A stretch of DNA of 64,000 nt from an uncultured Bacteroidales bacterium (GCA_949297365.1 CASFSL010000044.1:1-64000), one strand, 5' to 3'. Positions 15,951-24,355 are shown, counted from the stretch's first letter. Made by a program: numbers and translations. The notes: generated from the sequence alone by a model not told the origin.

Positions 15951-16574
15951 ATGAGCAACAGGACTATGACTATCCTACTGGTCGATGACCACGACCTGGT
16001 ACTGAAGGGCATGACTGCCGTCCTCAGGGAACATTTCAGAGAAGCGGAACTCCTGACTGCCGCAGACGGACGGCAGGCTGTAGAAGCAGCTGTCAACCAC
16101 GATATAGACCTGGTCATACTGGATCTGGAACTGCCCGACATGTCCGGATTTGACCTGATAGAACGGCTGCGCGGAATCTTCCCCGGGATAAAAATAGTCG
16201 TCAATACCGTCCACGAGGAGATATGGGCAATGAATCGGCTCAGACAGTGCGCCGTGGACGGCATCGTATTCAAATCCGTGGACTCATCCGCACTTGTACA
16301 GACCGTCAGGAATGTACTTGAAGGGCTGCCGTCCTCATGTCAGGCCGGCACCGGGCCCGGCGTATCATCCAAGGAGCTGGAGGTGCTCCGGCTCATCGCC
16401 GACGGTCTGGACTCACAAAGCATTGCGACGCGGCTGTTCATCTCCATAAACACAGTGGAATCGCACCGAAGCCATCTTATGCGGAAACTCCGGGCCTCCA
16501 ATGCGGCCGATATGGTGATGAAAGCCGTCTCTCTCGGGCTCATCCCGCCGGCCCATCTCAAGAAGATGCTTTGA
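15951..16574 (+). CDS. LuxR/NarL-type response regulator
   Basis: A 207-residue cytoplasmic regulator. The receiver domain (residues 7-125) has the acidic pocket VDDHD (11-15) and the phospho-acceptor Asp58 in LVILDLELPDMSGFD, with the conserved Lys in IVFKSVDSS. A short linker leads to the LuxR helix-turn-helix (about 138-200; SSKELEVLRLIADGLDSQSI, then INTVESHRSHLMRKL). It is phosphorylated by the upstream TPR kinase. The repeated box AATCACGGTTTTCCG in front of both the kinase gene and the lipoprotein gene at 16659 is a plausible target site, implying self-control and activation of that lipoprotein. Confidence 0.93.
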   Translation: MSNRTMTILLVDDHDLVLKGMTAVLREHFREAELLTAADGRQAVEAAVNHDIDLVILDLELPDMSGFDLIERLRGIFPGIKIVVNTVHEEIWAMNRLRQCAVDGIVFKSVDSSALVQTVRNVLEGLPSSCQAGTGPGVSSKELEVLRLIADGLDSQSIATRLFISINTVESHRSHLMRKLRASNAADMVMKAVSLGLIPPAHLKKML

Positions 16575-16585
16575 GAGAGTGCTAA

Positions 16586-16634
16586 AATCACGGTTTTCCG
16601 TAATTGACACCGCAGACTATTATGCCGTACTTTG
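16586..16634 (+). promoter_or_regulatory. Second AATCACGGTTTTCCG box with promoter (lipoprotein 16659)
   Basis: The box at 16586-16600 is identical to that at 14082-14096 and here extends to a perfect ACGG-TTTT-CCGT dyad. The -7-like GTACTTTG ends at 16634, so the TTTG begins 45 bases after the box start, as in the other promoter. The flanking bases between box and -7 are different, so this is not a simple duplication. Confidence 0.55.
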
Positions 16635-16658
16635 CAGAAAATACAAATCCGTCAAATT

Positions 16659-17744
16659 ATGAGAAAAACAGCATTTCTAAGCATCATGGCCGCAGCCGCA
16701 CTGTTTACAGCGGCAAGCTGCACCGAAGATCCTGATACCGGCAAACCCGACGACGGGACTACAGAAGAGCCCGGCACAGAAGAACCGGACACCCCTGGAA
16801 CAGAAGACAATACCGACCGCATCAGTATCATAGCCTTCCGCAACGACGAGGGAGACGAACACTACTGGGGATTCACCTATGACTCCCAGGACAGGCCTGT
16901 GGCCGTGGATCTGAACGGAACTGACTACGGAGACACATTCCTGTATCACTACAACATCGAATACTCCGACAGCCACGTCAAGTTCTACAACGACACTCTC
17001 AGCATAGACCTGACCCTGGATGCATCCGGCAAAGCCGTAAGCGGCATATACCATGAATATTACGACGAATACGGCTATCCCTATGAGTCCGAGACGGCCA
17101 TATCTTTCTTCTACGACGCCGAAGACCGTCTTATCCGCGAGGAAGGCACGGATGAGTACGATTACAACTACTTTACCGTGGAATACACCTGGGAAAACGG
17201 CAACATGGTCAATTCATACATCAATTATTACGATGTGCCATTCCTGTATTCGGAACACGCCGCCAACTCCAATATCGACATCAACTGGATACTGAGCACC
17301 GGTTACGGTTCCATGGTGGGAAGTGCCGTGGGATTCCTCGGTGTACTTGGAGAGAGAAGCACCGACTATGTCTTTCCCACTTACTTCGATGACGATCTCG
17401 CAGTCGAGAATCAGCCGATCGAGGAGTGGATCAGCGAGGACCTTATCGGAATAACCCAGACCCGGGAGTACAGCAGTCATCTGGTGGCCTATGACGAGTC
17501 CTCCGCCGAATATACGTTCAATGACAGAGAGCAGCTCACCGACATCACCAAGACAGTTCCAAACTATATGGTGTACTACTCTCAGGACTATACTATCACA
17601 GTCGTAGACCCTGATGGCTATGTCGTCAATGACGGTAAAAAGTACTATCGTTACGAAGCAGTCAGATACGAGTACGAGGAACCGGTAGAGACAGGCCGCG
17701 AGCCCATGGACCCGGACATCACCTACGTCTCCATCACGTACTGA
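16659..17744 (+). CDS. Lipoprotein, DUF4595/YD-repeat-like
   Basis: A 361-residue protein from ATG 16659; the in-frame ATG at 16632 lies at the promoter and would break the signal peptide. The signal RKTAFLSIMAAAALFTAASC gives a lipobox Cys at about residue 21, followed by an acidic Thr/Pro/Glu linker. The body contains repeated short units like GFTYDSQDRPVAVD, FFYDAEDRLIREEGT and YTFNDREQLTDITK, the Y/F-D-x-x-x-R/Q-L pattern of DUF4595 and YD-repeat proteins. Function is unknown. It lies just after a two-component system and shares its promoter box, so it is a likely direct target and may be part of the signal-sensing circuit at the envelope. Confidence 0.8.
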   Translation: MRKTAFLSIMAAAALFTAASCTEDPDTGKPDDGTTEEPGTEEPDTPGTEDNTDRISIIAFRNDEGDEHYWGFTYDSQDRPVAVDLNGTDYGDTFLYHYNIEYSDSHVKFYNDTLSIDLTLDASGKAVSGIYHEYYDEYGYPYESETAISFFYDAEDRLIREEGTDEYDYNYFTVEYTWENGNMVNSYINYYDVPFLYSEHAANSNIDINWILSTGYGSMVGSAVGFLGVLGERSTDYVFPTYFDDDLAVENQPIEEWISEDLIGITQTREYSSHLVAYDESSAEYTFNDREQLTDITKTVPNYMVYYSQDYTITVVDPDGYVVNDGKKYYRYEAVRYEYEEPVETGREPMDPDITYVSITY

Positions 17745-17780
17745 CACACATTCCGACCGCTTACTTAGACTGTGTGAACA

Positions 17781-17820
17781 AAAGGGCAGACCCTGTCTCT
17801 GAATGGGCCTGCCCTTTCTT
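17781..17820 (+). terminator. Intrinsic terminator after lipoprotein 16659-17744
   Basis: AAAGGGCAG (17781-17789) pairs with CTGCCCTTT (17809-17817), extended inward by CCC/GGG across one A-C mismatch, and is followed by CTTTA. It ends the plus-strand transcript and lies about 80 bases before the convergent cutC gene. Confidence 0.75.
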
Positions 17821-17896
17821 TATAGGTGTTTTCGCAGCAGTTTGCATCAGCCCTGTATGGGAAAAATCCGCGGATCCCGGTCTTTCCCGACAGAGC

Positions 17897-18646
17897 CTAC
17901 TTGTGCAGGGCTGTTACGGCACGGCGGATGGTGTCCTCGTCGCTGTGGACGACAGTCTCCTCTTTTGCTATGCCGCCGAGAACTCTCATACCTGACTTGT
18001 GACGTTTTGTGGCTGACAGATGCAGTTCACTGACTCCGGTCAGCATAGCAAGATCCCGGATATTGTCGGGATTGATACCTGAACCCGGCATGATTATCAA
18101 AGGCCTGCGGGAACTGCCGGTATGGTTGACCATCATAGCCTGCATCCGGGCAATGGTTTCCCGGCCTTCCCATGCAGTCGGACAGCCGCCGGAAGTAAGC
18201 ACGCGGTCATAACCGAGCGAGGCTACTTCCTCAAGCGCGTCCAGAATATTGTCCGCACAGTCTATAGCCCTGTGAAATGTCGTAGACAGTCCGTGTCTGC
18301 GAGCCTCCTTCAACCACTCCGCAGCCGCTGTCCGGTCTACCTTCGCATCAGGAGTCAACGCTCCGACCACGACACCCTGGACTCCGGCCTGGGCACAAAT
18401 GGCGATATCCCTCGTAACTGTCTCCACCTCATAGGAGGAATACAGAAAATCCCCTGACCGTGGCCTTACCAGCACATTGACGGCTATTGTAAGAGCCGCC
18501 CTGACTCCCTGAATAAGGCCGAAAGAAGGAGTAACACCTCCGACATCCAGCTCGGAGCAAAGTTCTATCCTAGCAGCACCGCCTCTCTGCGCCGCCAGCG
18601 CGCTCTCATAGGACGGAGCGCATATCTCTATCGTATAATCCCGCAT
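17897..18646 (-). CDS. cutC: CutC-family copper homeostasis protein
   Basis: A 249-residue TIM-barrel protein. Typical CutC sequences are present: YTIEICAPSYESALAAQRGG at the N-terminus, then ARIELCSELDVGGVTPSFG, VLVRPRSGDFLYSS, TTFHRAIDCADN and VLTSGGCPTAWEG. The start at 18646 is preferred over 18670 because the -7 element at 18668-18675 overlaps the latter. Proteins of this family are called copper homeostasis factors, but the biochemical role is still unclear. It is transcribed alone. Confidence 0.92.
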   Translation of the reverse strand: MRDYTIEICAPSYESALAAQRGGAARIELCSELDVGGVTPSFGLIQGVRAALTIAVNVLVRPRSGDFLYSSYEVETVTRDIAICAQAGVQGVVVGALTPDAKVDRTAAAEWLKEARRHGLSTTFHRAIDCADNILDALEEVASLGYDRVLTSGGCPTAWEGRETIARMQAMMVNHTGSSRRPLIIMPGSGINPDNIRDLAMLTGVSELHLSATKRHKSGMRVLGGIAKEETVVHSDEDTIRRAVTALHK

Positions 18647-18667
18647 CTCTGAATATTTTTCACCCCG

Positions 18668-18675
18668 CAAAGTTA
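18668..18675 (-). promoter_or_regulatory. cutC -7 element TAACTTTG
   Basis: Perfect TAnnTTTG match on the minus strand, 21 bases before the chosen ATG. Transcription would start around 18660, which decides against the upstream ATG at 18670. Confidence 0.5.
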
Positions 18676-19029
18676 CACAATTCTGATGTTTATCCGCAGC
18701 ATCATCTCCTCATTCTATTCCGAATATCAACTTCCGGTCAATGGCCGGATGCACAATCCATCCGCTTTCATCCTACCCCATAAGGCATCAGTATCAATCA
18801 TAACCAACTGTCAATCAGCAACTATTGAACACACCTATTGCTCTATGGTCTGTTTTTTCAGACCATAGAGTTTCCGTACCAGATGAATACATCTGGCAAT
18901 CAGCTCATTAACAAACTGAATAGTGCTTCATGGGTAACTCTCACCGGCTGAAAAGCACGCAGGTGATGCTCCCTCCAGGGATTTGCTCCCGATGGTCGCA
19001 CATCCCTCACCGCCTGCGGCGGGCATTGC
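18676..19029. other. Gene-free stretch with two adjacent hairpins
   Basis: No gene is seen between cutC and the tRNA-Ser terminator. A perfect 12-bp hairpin, CTCTATGGTCTG-TTTTTT-CAGACCATAGAG, spans 18841-18870, and a 7-bp hairpin, CCAGATG-AATA-CATCTGG, spans 18879-18896. The open frames that cross this stretch and the tRNA are typical false predictions. The pair of hairpins could belong to a small RNA or to terminators of an unseen transcript. Confidence 0.5.
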
Positions 19030-19084
19030 AAAAGGGAACAAAAAAGCCGCTAGAGCAAGCTCTGCGGCTTCTTCGTTCCCTTTT
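19030..19084 (-). terminator. Nested hairpin terminator of tRNA-Ser
   Basis: Outer arms AAAAGGGAAC (19030-19039) and GTTCCCTTTT (19075-19084) enclose inner arms AAGCCGC-AGAGC and GCTC-TGCGGCTT. It starts two bases after the 3' end of the tRNA on the minus strand, so it would end or help process the tRNA transcript. The structure is symmetric enough to work on both strands. Confidence 0.7.
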
Positions 19085-19085
19085 G

Positions 19086-19170
19086 CGGAGAGGGAGGGAT
19101 TCGAACCCCCGGACGCTTTCACGTCAACAGTTTTCAAGACTGCCGTAATCGACCACTCTACCACCTCTCC
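19086..19170 (-). tRNA. tRNA-Ser (anticodon UGA)
   Basis: An 85-nt class II tRNA. The 5' arm GGAGAGG (19170 to 19164) pairs with CCTCTCC at the 3' end. The anticodon TGA is at 19136-19134 in the loop of CAGTCTTGAAAACTG, the long variable arm has GACGTGAAAGCGTC, and the T arm is GGGGGTTCGAATCCCTC. CCA is not encoded. A -7 element lies at 19208-19215. Confidence 0.96.
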
Positions 19171-19207
19171 AATCCAATATGTTATACCTACTCTTTCAAA
19201 AGGAGCG

Positions 19208-19215
19208 CAAAGATA
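19208..19215 (-). promoter_or_regulatory. tRNA-Ser -7 element TATCTTTG
   Basis: Perfect -7 match on the minus strand, about 38 bases before the mature tRNA 5' end. A TTGGG further upstream may serve as the -33 box. Confidence 0.55.
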
Positions 19216-19284
19216 AGTATAATTTCCCAACCCACCAAATCCCATGCCTTTAATTTAATTTAAAAGGACATCTTCCAATCGCGC

Positions 19285-19923
19285 CTATTTGGAGAACTCA
19301 TGCGTCTGGAAATACTTCCACTTGAAGATCAGCAGATACAGGGCACCTACGGTGACACATGAATCGGCGATGTTGAATATCGGACGGAAAAATATCAGCG
19401 ACTCCCCGCCTTTGAACGGCACCCAGTCCGGCCAGTGAGTGTTTATAATGGGGAAATACAGCATGTCCACGACCTTGCCCAGGAAGAGCTTGCCGTACCC
19501 GTCCCCGAACGGCACGGCCGAGGCGACATGGGTATAACTGGACGGCTCAAATATCAGACCGTAGAACATACAGTCTATCAGGTTGCCCACCGCACCGGTC
19601 ATGATGGCCGTCAGACCGAGCAGGACCCCGACAGGAGCGTCCTTCTTCAACAGCAGATGCCTTACATATACGAAGAGAAGGACGGAGAGTATCAGACGGA
19701 AGGATGTCAGTATATACTTCCCGATATCTCCTCCGAAAGACATTCCGAATGCCATGCCCTCGTTCTCGATGAACAGTATCTGAAACCAGTTGCCGAGGAC
19801 AGGTATTGACTCACCGAGCTGCATATTGGTCTTGACCAGAATCTTAGTCACCTGGTCAATCACCAGAAGAACCACCGCGAGCGCTATTATGAGACCGGCC
19901 TTCTTACCCTTGGAAAGCGTCAT
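19285..19923 (-). CDS. lspA: Lipoprotein signal peptidase (signal peptidase II)
   Basis: A 212-residue inner membrane aspartyl protease that cleaves lipoprotein signal peptides after lipidation. Four hydrophobic segments are present (first LIIALAVVLLVIDQVTKILV). The catalytic Asp residues are in GNLIDCMFYG and FNIADSCVTVG. It is a little longer than typical (~160-170 residues) because of an insertion between the conserved regions, as is usual in Bacteroidota. Its ATG overlaps the TAA of the DksA-like gene (TAATG), so the ileS-deaminase-dksA-lspA genes form one transcript. The window itself encodes many lipoproteins that would be substrates. Confidence 0.95.
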   Translation of the reverse strand: MTLSKGKKAGLIIALAVVLLVIDQVTKILVKTNMQLGESIPVLGNWFQILFIENEGMAFGMSFGGDIGKYILTSFRLILSVLLFVYVRHLLLKKDAPVGVLLGLTAIMTGAVGNLIDCMFYGLIFEPSSYTHVASAVPFGDGYGKLFLGKVVDMLYFPIINTHWPDWVPFKGGESLIFFRPIFNIADSCVTVGALYLLIFKWKYFQTHEFSK

Positions 19924-20333
19924 TACTTCTTGGAGTTAAGTTTGGCCTCGACACTCAATGTGGCATGAGGAACCAGCTTGAGCCTCTCCTTGGGAATCAG
20001 CTTTCCGGTCGCACGGCAGATACCGTATGTCTTGTTCTCAATCCTTACAAGAGCCGCCTCCAGCGAGTTGATGAACTTGAGCTGTCTCTGAGCCAGCTGT
20101 CCCGACTCTTCCTTCGACAGAGCAGAGGCACCTTCTTCCAGAACCTTGAATGTAGGAGAGGTATCCTCAGTATCATTACTGGTACTGTGAGTAATCGCAG
20201 ACCTGAGCTGTTCGTAGTCATCCCTTGCCTTTTCGAGCTTCTTCAGAATGATCTCTTTGAATTCCTGCAGCTCTTCATCGCTGTAACGTACCTTCTCGAG
20301 TACTTCATTCTTGTTTTCGTCAGTGTTGTCCAT
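19923..20333 (-). CDS. DksA/TraR-family protein lacking the full zinc finger
   Basis: A 136-residue protein. The coiled-coil part (EEESL-type helices, residues about 15-90; EFKEIILKKLEKARDDYEQL) and the C-terminal YGICRATGKLIPKERLKLVP match Bacteroidota members of the DksA/TraR family, which bind RNA polymerase through its secondary channel. The usual four Cys of the zinc finger are reduced to one Cys (plus a His), as is common in this lineage. In E. coli DksA works with ppGpp on stable-RNA promoters; a similar role here is inference. It lies between the deaminase and lspA, with a TAATG overlap to lspA. Confidence 0.85.
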   Translation of the reverse strand: MDNTDENKNEVLEKVRYSDEELQEFKEIILKKLEKARDDYEQLRSAITHSTSNDTEDTSPTFKVLEEGASALSKEESGQLAQRQLKFINSLEAALVRIENKTYGICRATGKLIPKERLKLVPHATLSVEAKLNSKK

Positions 20334-20385
20334 AGCTGAAAAGTTTTAATATTACTTTGTAAAATTAATCATTTTTTGTGAATAA

Positions 20386-20856
20386 TCAATACCTGACCTT
20401 GTCCGGATTGGACCTCCACAGCAGGAAAGGCCGCAGCCCTTCCTCCGGGAGCAGCTGAATGAAAGGCAGTTTCCTCTCATCAAGCGGCTTGGCGACTTCC
20501 ACATATATCATGTCGTCGTCGAAGCCGGCAGCCGCAGCGTCATCCCTTCCGGCGGCATAGTACACTCTTGAGATATGCGCCCAATAACATGCGGCCAGAC
20601 ACATGGGACACGGCTCGCAGCTGGTATAGAGCTCGCATCCCGAGAGGTCGAACGTACCCAGCACGGCGCAGGCCCGGCGTATGGCATTGACCTCCGCGTG
20701 GGCAGTGGGATCATTGTCCACCGTCACGGTATTGGAGCCCTCGGCCACGACTTTCCCGTCCTTGACAATCACCGCACCGAAAGGGCCGCCGTTGCCGGAG
20801 GAGGCATTGTCCTCAGCCAGGGATATGGCCCTGCGCATATGGTCATTCGCCGTCAT
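20386..20856 (-). CDS. Nucleoside/guanine deaminase (CDA superfamily)
   Basis: A 156-residue zinc enzyme from ATG 20856, which overlaps the ileS stop (TAATG). The zinc and catalytic motifs are HAEVNAIRRA (His and Glu) and CEPCPMCLAACYW (two Cys). The region DAAAAGFDDD and the C-terminal LLPEEGLRPFLLW resemble guanine deaminase of the B. subtilis GuaD type more than TadA tRNA deaminases, which have different C-termini. It probably deaminates guanine to xanthine for purine salvage. The longer frame up to 20898 reads into ileS and is rejected. Confidence 0.85.
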   Translation of the reverse strand: MTANDHMRRAISLAEDNASSGNGGPFGAVIVKDGKVVAEGSNTVTVDNDPTAHAEVNAIRRACAVLGTFDLSGCELYTSCEPCPMCLAACYWAHISRVYYAAGRDDAAAAGFDDDMIYVEVAKPLDERKLPFIQLLPEEGLRPFLLWRSNPDKVRY

Positions 20857-23800
20857 TATCTTTCGAGCCTCATCCTTATAGTACTGTCCTCCAGCCATTC
20901 GATATCAGTCCCTCCGTCCACCGAATCCTGCAGCACGATGTCCTTGGCAAGGGTCTGTGAGGCGATATAATCCTTGAAGCCCGCCAGGGCGTCCTCAACC
21001 TCAGGCAGTCTCTGGATATACGCGGTTATCTTGTCCGTCACCTCGAAGCCGCTGTCCTTACGCAGGTTCTGAATCCTGTTTACAAGCTCGCGGGCCACTC
21101 CCTCATTGCGGAGCTCCGGAGTAACGGTGATATCGAGGGCTATGGTCAGCCTGCCTTCTGTAGCCACCAGTCTTCCGGGCATATCCTCAGAAGACACCTC
21201 GTAATCGGACGGCTCCAGAACCACATCTCCCGACGGCAGACGCAGCGTATACGGACTGCCCTCCAGACCGGCCTGTTCCACCGCAGCGATATCCTGCTGG
21301 GACAGAGTACCGAATGACGCCGCTATCTCCTTCATCTGCTTGCCGTAACGCTTGCCGAGAGTCTTGAAATTGGGTTTTATCTTCTTGGTGATGAGCCCAG
21401 TGGTGTCCTTTATATATTCCACTTCCTTGACATTGACCTCACCGAGCACGAGATTACGGACCTTCTCAAACTGTTCCTCCACCTTGGGGTCCAGTACGGG
21501 GATTATCATGCGCGACAGAGGCTGACGAACCTTGATGTTGACCTTGCGGCGCAGGGCCAGCACCATCGAGGAGGATTTCTGTGCCAGAGCCATACGGGCC
21601 TCGAGATCGGAGTCGATGCACGAGGTGTCGCACTCGGGCATGGACATCATATGCACGGATTCCACGCTATGGCGTGACGTTCCGGCATTGAGGTCACAGA
21701 ACAGGCGGTCCATGTAGAAAGGCGCGATAGGCGCGGCCAGTACGGCCACAGTCTCCAGAGCGCAGTAAAGGGTCTGATAAGCGGCCATCTTGTCCGCATC
21801 CATCTTTCCGCCCCAGAAACGCTTGCGGTTCAGGCGCACGTACCAGTTGCTGAGGTTGTCGCATACGAAGTCCTGAATCAGCCTGCCGGCTCCGGTGATG
21901 TCGTAATCCTCGTAGCAGGCCCTGACGTTCTTGACCAGGGTGTTGAGCAGGGACATCAGCCAGCGGTCTATCTCCGGCCTCTCCGCCACCGGTACCGGAG
22001 ACATGTTCTTGCCGTCAAATCCATCCACATTGGCATAAAGGGCAAAGAACGAATATGTGTTATAGAGAGTTCCGAAGAACTTGCGGCGCACCTCGTCCAC
22101 ACCGGCCTCGTCGAACTTGAGGTTGTCCCAGGGCTGGGAGTTGGTGAGCATGTACCAGCGCAGTGCATCCGGGCCGTAATTGTCCAGAGCCTTGAACGGG
22201 TCTACGGCATTGCCCAGACGCTTGCTCATCTTGTTGCCGTCCTTGTCCAGCACCAGTCCGTTGGAGATGACTCTCCTGAAAGCCACGCTGTCGCTTATCA
22301 TCGTATGGATGGCGTGCAAAGTGAAGAACCATCCGCGGGTCTGGTCCACTCCCTCGGCTATGAAGTCTGCGGTCTGGCCGAACTTGGGAGTGCCGAGAGC
22401 CTGCAGACCCTCCTGGGCATAGGGCATGGAGCCTGAGTCGAACCACACGTCTATCAGATCGGTCTCACGCACCATCTTCCGTCCCTTGTCGGACACCAGA
22501 TATATCTCATCCACATACGGCCTGTGCAGGTCGATTCGGTCGTAATTCTCCTTGGAATAATCTCCGGGAACAAATCCGGCTGCGGCCAGCGGGTTCTCCT
22601 GCATGATGCCGGCTGTCACTGCCTTGTCTATCTCTGCGTAAAGTTCCGCTACGGAACCTATGCACTTCTCCTCCGCTCCATCCTCGGTTCTCCATACCGG
22701 AAGCGGGGTACCCCAGTAACGGCTGCGGGAGAGGTTCCAGTCCTGCAGGTTCTCCAGCCACTTGCCGAAACGGCCACTGCCGGTGGAGGCCGGCTTCCAT
22801 TCTATGGTCCTGTTGAGTTCTATCAGACGGTCCTGCACGGCGGTAGTGCGGATAAACCACGAATCCAAAGGATAATACAGCACGGGCTTGTCAGTCCTCC
22901 AGCAGTGGGGATAGGAGTGTACGTGCTTCTCTATCTTGAAGGCCTTGTTCTGGCCCTTGAGCATCACGCAGATATCCACGTCGATAGTCGGAGTCTCGGG
23001 CGTAGCCTCCGGATCGTAGGCATTCTTGACATAACGGCCGGCGAACTCCCTGTACAGATCCACGTCCACCCTCTCGCGGACAAATTCAGGATCAAGGTCC
23101 TCTATGCGGTACATCTTGCCGTGACGGTCCACCTGAGCCTGCATCACTCCGGCTGCGTCACGCACCATCAGGGCGGGCACTCCGCTCTGGCGGGCCACCT
23201 TGGCGTCGTCGGCACCGAAGGTGGGGGCAATGTGGACAATACCTGTGGTGCCCTCGTCCGTGGTCACGTAGTCGCCGGGAATCACTCGGAAAGCCCCCTC
23301 GTCGGGACGCACCCAAGGGATCAGCTGCTCGTAGCGCATACCTACAAGGTCAGTGCCCTTATAAGAGCCTTCAAGCACTTCGAAAGGCACTTTCCCGTTG
23401 AAATGGTCGTGAACCAGCGCCTTTGCGACGACATAGACACCGGGAAGACCGGTGTAGGGATTCGAGGATCGCACCATGACATACTCGATGCCGGGACCTA
23501 CACACAGGGCGGTATTGGAAGGCAGGGTCCAGGGGGTAGTAGTCCAGGCTATGAAGTAGAGGGGATCATCTCCGGCTTTCTGAAAAAACGGCTCGGAAAC
23601 CTCGTCACGGATTACCTTGAACTGTACGACCGCAGTCGTGTCCTTCACGTCCCGGTAGCAGCCGGGCTGGTTGAGCTCGTGTGTACTCAGGCCCGTACCC
23701 GCTGCCGGAGAATAAGGCTGTATGGAGTATCCCTTATACAGATAACCTTTCTTGTATATCTCCTTGAGCAGATACCACAGTGTCTCTATGTAACGGTTGT

Positions 23801-24251
23801 CGTATGTGATATAAGGATTGTCGGTATCCACCCAGTAGCCCACGCGCTCGGTCAGGTTGACCCATTCCTTGGTGTATTTCATGACCTCGCGGCGGCAGAT
23901 GGAGTTGTATTCGGCCACGGATATCTTCTTGCCTATGTCATCCTTAGTGATGCCGAGCATCTTCTCCACTCCCAGCTCCACGGGCAGACCGTGTGTGTCC
24001 CATCCGGCCTTGCGGCTGACATGATATCCGGACTGGGTCTTGAAGCGGCATATCACGTCCTTTATCGAGCGGGCCATCACATGGTGGATACCCGGCATAC
24101 CGTTCGCGGACGGAGGTCCCTCGAAGAACACGAACTCTGGCGCTCCCTCCCTCATCCGAAGGGTCTTGTGAAATATATCCTGCTTCTTCCAGCTGTCCAG
24201 AACCTCGGCCGACAGGCCCGTCAGGTCCAATCCTTTATATTCTTTAAACAT
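20856..24251 (-). CDS. ileS: Isoleucyl-tRNA synthetase
   Basis: A 1131-residue class I synthetase that charges tRNA-Ile. The HIGH-type motif is in GPPSANGMPGIHHV and the KMSKS motif is DGNKMSKRLGN. The editing (CP1) domain, tRNA anticodon-binding region and C-terminal DUF5915-like tail are all present, the length being normal for the IleS type with that tail. Start ATG 24251 (MFKEYKGLDLTG) is chosen over 24272 because the -7 element at 24270-24277 covers the latter. First gene of the ileS-deaminase-dksA-lspA operon. Confidence 0.97.
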   Translation of the reverse strand: MFKEYKGLDLTGLSAEVLDSWKKQDIFHKTLRMREGAPEFVFFEGPPSANGMPGIHHVMARSIKDVICRFKTQSGYHVSRKAGWDTHGLPVELGVEKMLGITKDDIGKKISVAEYNSICRREVMKYTKEWVNLTERVGYWVDTDNPYITYDNRYIETLWYLLKEIYKKGYLYKGYSIQPYSPAAGTGLSTHELNQPGCYRDVKDTTAVVQFKVIRDEVSEPFFQKAGDDPLYFIAWTTTPWTLPSNTALCVGPGIEYVMVRSSNPYTGLPGVYVVAKALVHDHFNGKVPFEVLEGSYKGTDLVGMRYEQLIPWVRPDEGAFRVIPGDYVTTDEGTTGIVHIAPTFGADDAKVARQSGVPALMVRDAAGVMQAQVDRHGKMYRIEDLDPEFVRERVDVDLYREFAGRYVKNAYDPEATPETPTIDVDICVMLKGQNKAFKIEKHVHSYPHCWRTDKPVLYYPLDSWFIRTTAVQDRLIELNRTIEWKPASTGSGRFGKWLENLQDWNLSRSRYWGTPLPVWRTEDGAEEKCIGSVAELYAEIDKAVTAGIMQENPLAAAGFVPGDYSKENYDRIDLHRPYVDEIYLVSDKGRKMVRETDLIDVWFDSGSMPYAQEGLQALGTPKFGQTADFIAEGVDQTRGWFFTLHAIHTMISDSVAFRRVISNGLVLDKDGNKMSKRLGNAVDPFKALDNYGPDALRWYMLTNSQPWDNLKFDEAGVDEVRRKFFGTLYNTYSFFALYANVDGFDGKNMSPVPVAERPEIDRWLMSLLNTLVKNVRACYEDYDITGAGRLIQDFVCDNLSNWYVRLNRKRFWGGKMDADKMAAYQTLYCALETVAVLAAPIAPFYMDRLFCDLNAGTSRHSVESVHMMSMPECDTSCIDSDLEARMALAQKSSSMVLALRRKVNIKVRQPLSRMIIPVLDPKVEEQFEKVRNLVLGEVNVKEVEYIKDTTGLITKKIKPNFKTLGKRYGKQMKEIAASFGTLSQQDIAAVEQAGLEGSPYTLRLPSGDVVLEPSDYEVSSEDMPGRLVATEGRLTIALDITVTPELRNEGVARELVNRIQNLRKDSGFEVTDKITAYIQRLPEVEDALAGFKDYIASQTLAKDIVLQDSVDGGTDIEWLEDSTIRMRLER

Positions 24252-24269
24252 ATTCTGAATTTTAACGGG

Positions 24270-24277
24270 CAAAGATA
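24270..24277 (-). promoter_or_regulatory. ileS -7 element TATCTTTG
   Basis: Perfect -7 match on the minus strand, 18 bases before the chosen ileS ATG. It is separated from the upstream small lipoprotein gene by the terminator at 24301-24333. Confidence 0.55.
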
Positions 24278-24300
24278 TAAAGATTTCGTATTAGTCAGAC

Positions 24301-24333
24301 AAAAAGCCGGGCCAATTTGACTTGACCCGGCTT
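24301..24333 (-). terminator. Intrinsic terminator of small lipoprotein gene 24356-24691
   Basis: Arms AAGCCGGG (24304-24311) and CCCGGCTT (24326-24333), with inner CAA/TTG pairing, are followed on the minus strand by five T. It separates the small lipoprotein from ileS. Confidence 0.85.
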
Positions 24334-24355
24334 AACCCTATTTCAGCAACTGGCG

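Noticed and set aside
18928..19245. 105-codon minus-strand frame over the tRNA-Ser gene
   Set aside because: It is a read-through of the tRNA and its terminator hairpin (GGSNPSLSAKG is the well-known false translation of a T arm).
22524..24320. 598-codon plus-strand frame
   Set aside because: Lies fully antisense to ileS, whose motifs are unambiguous; long antisense frames are expected in GC-rich third positions.
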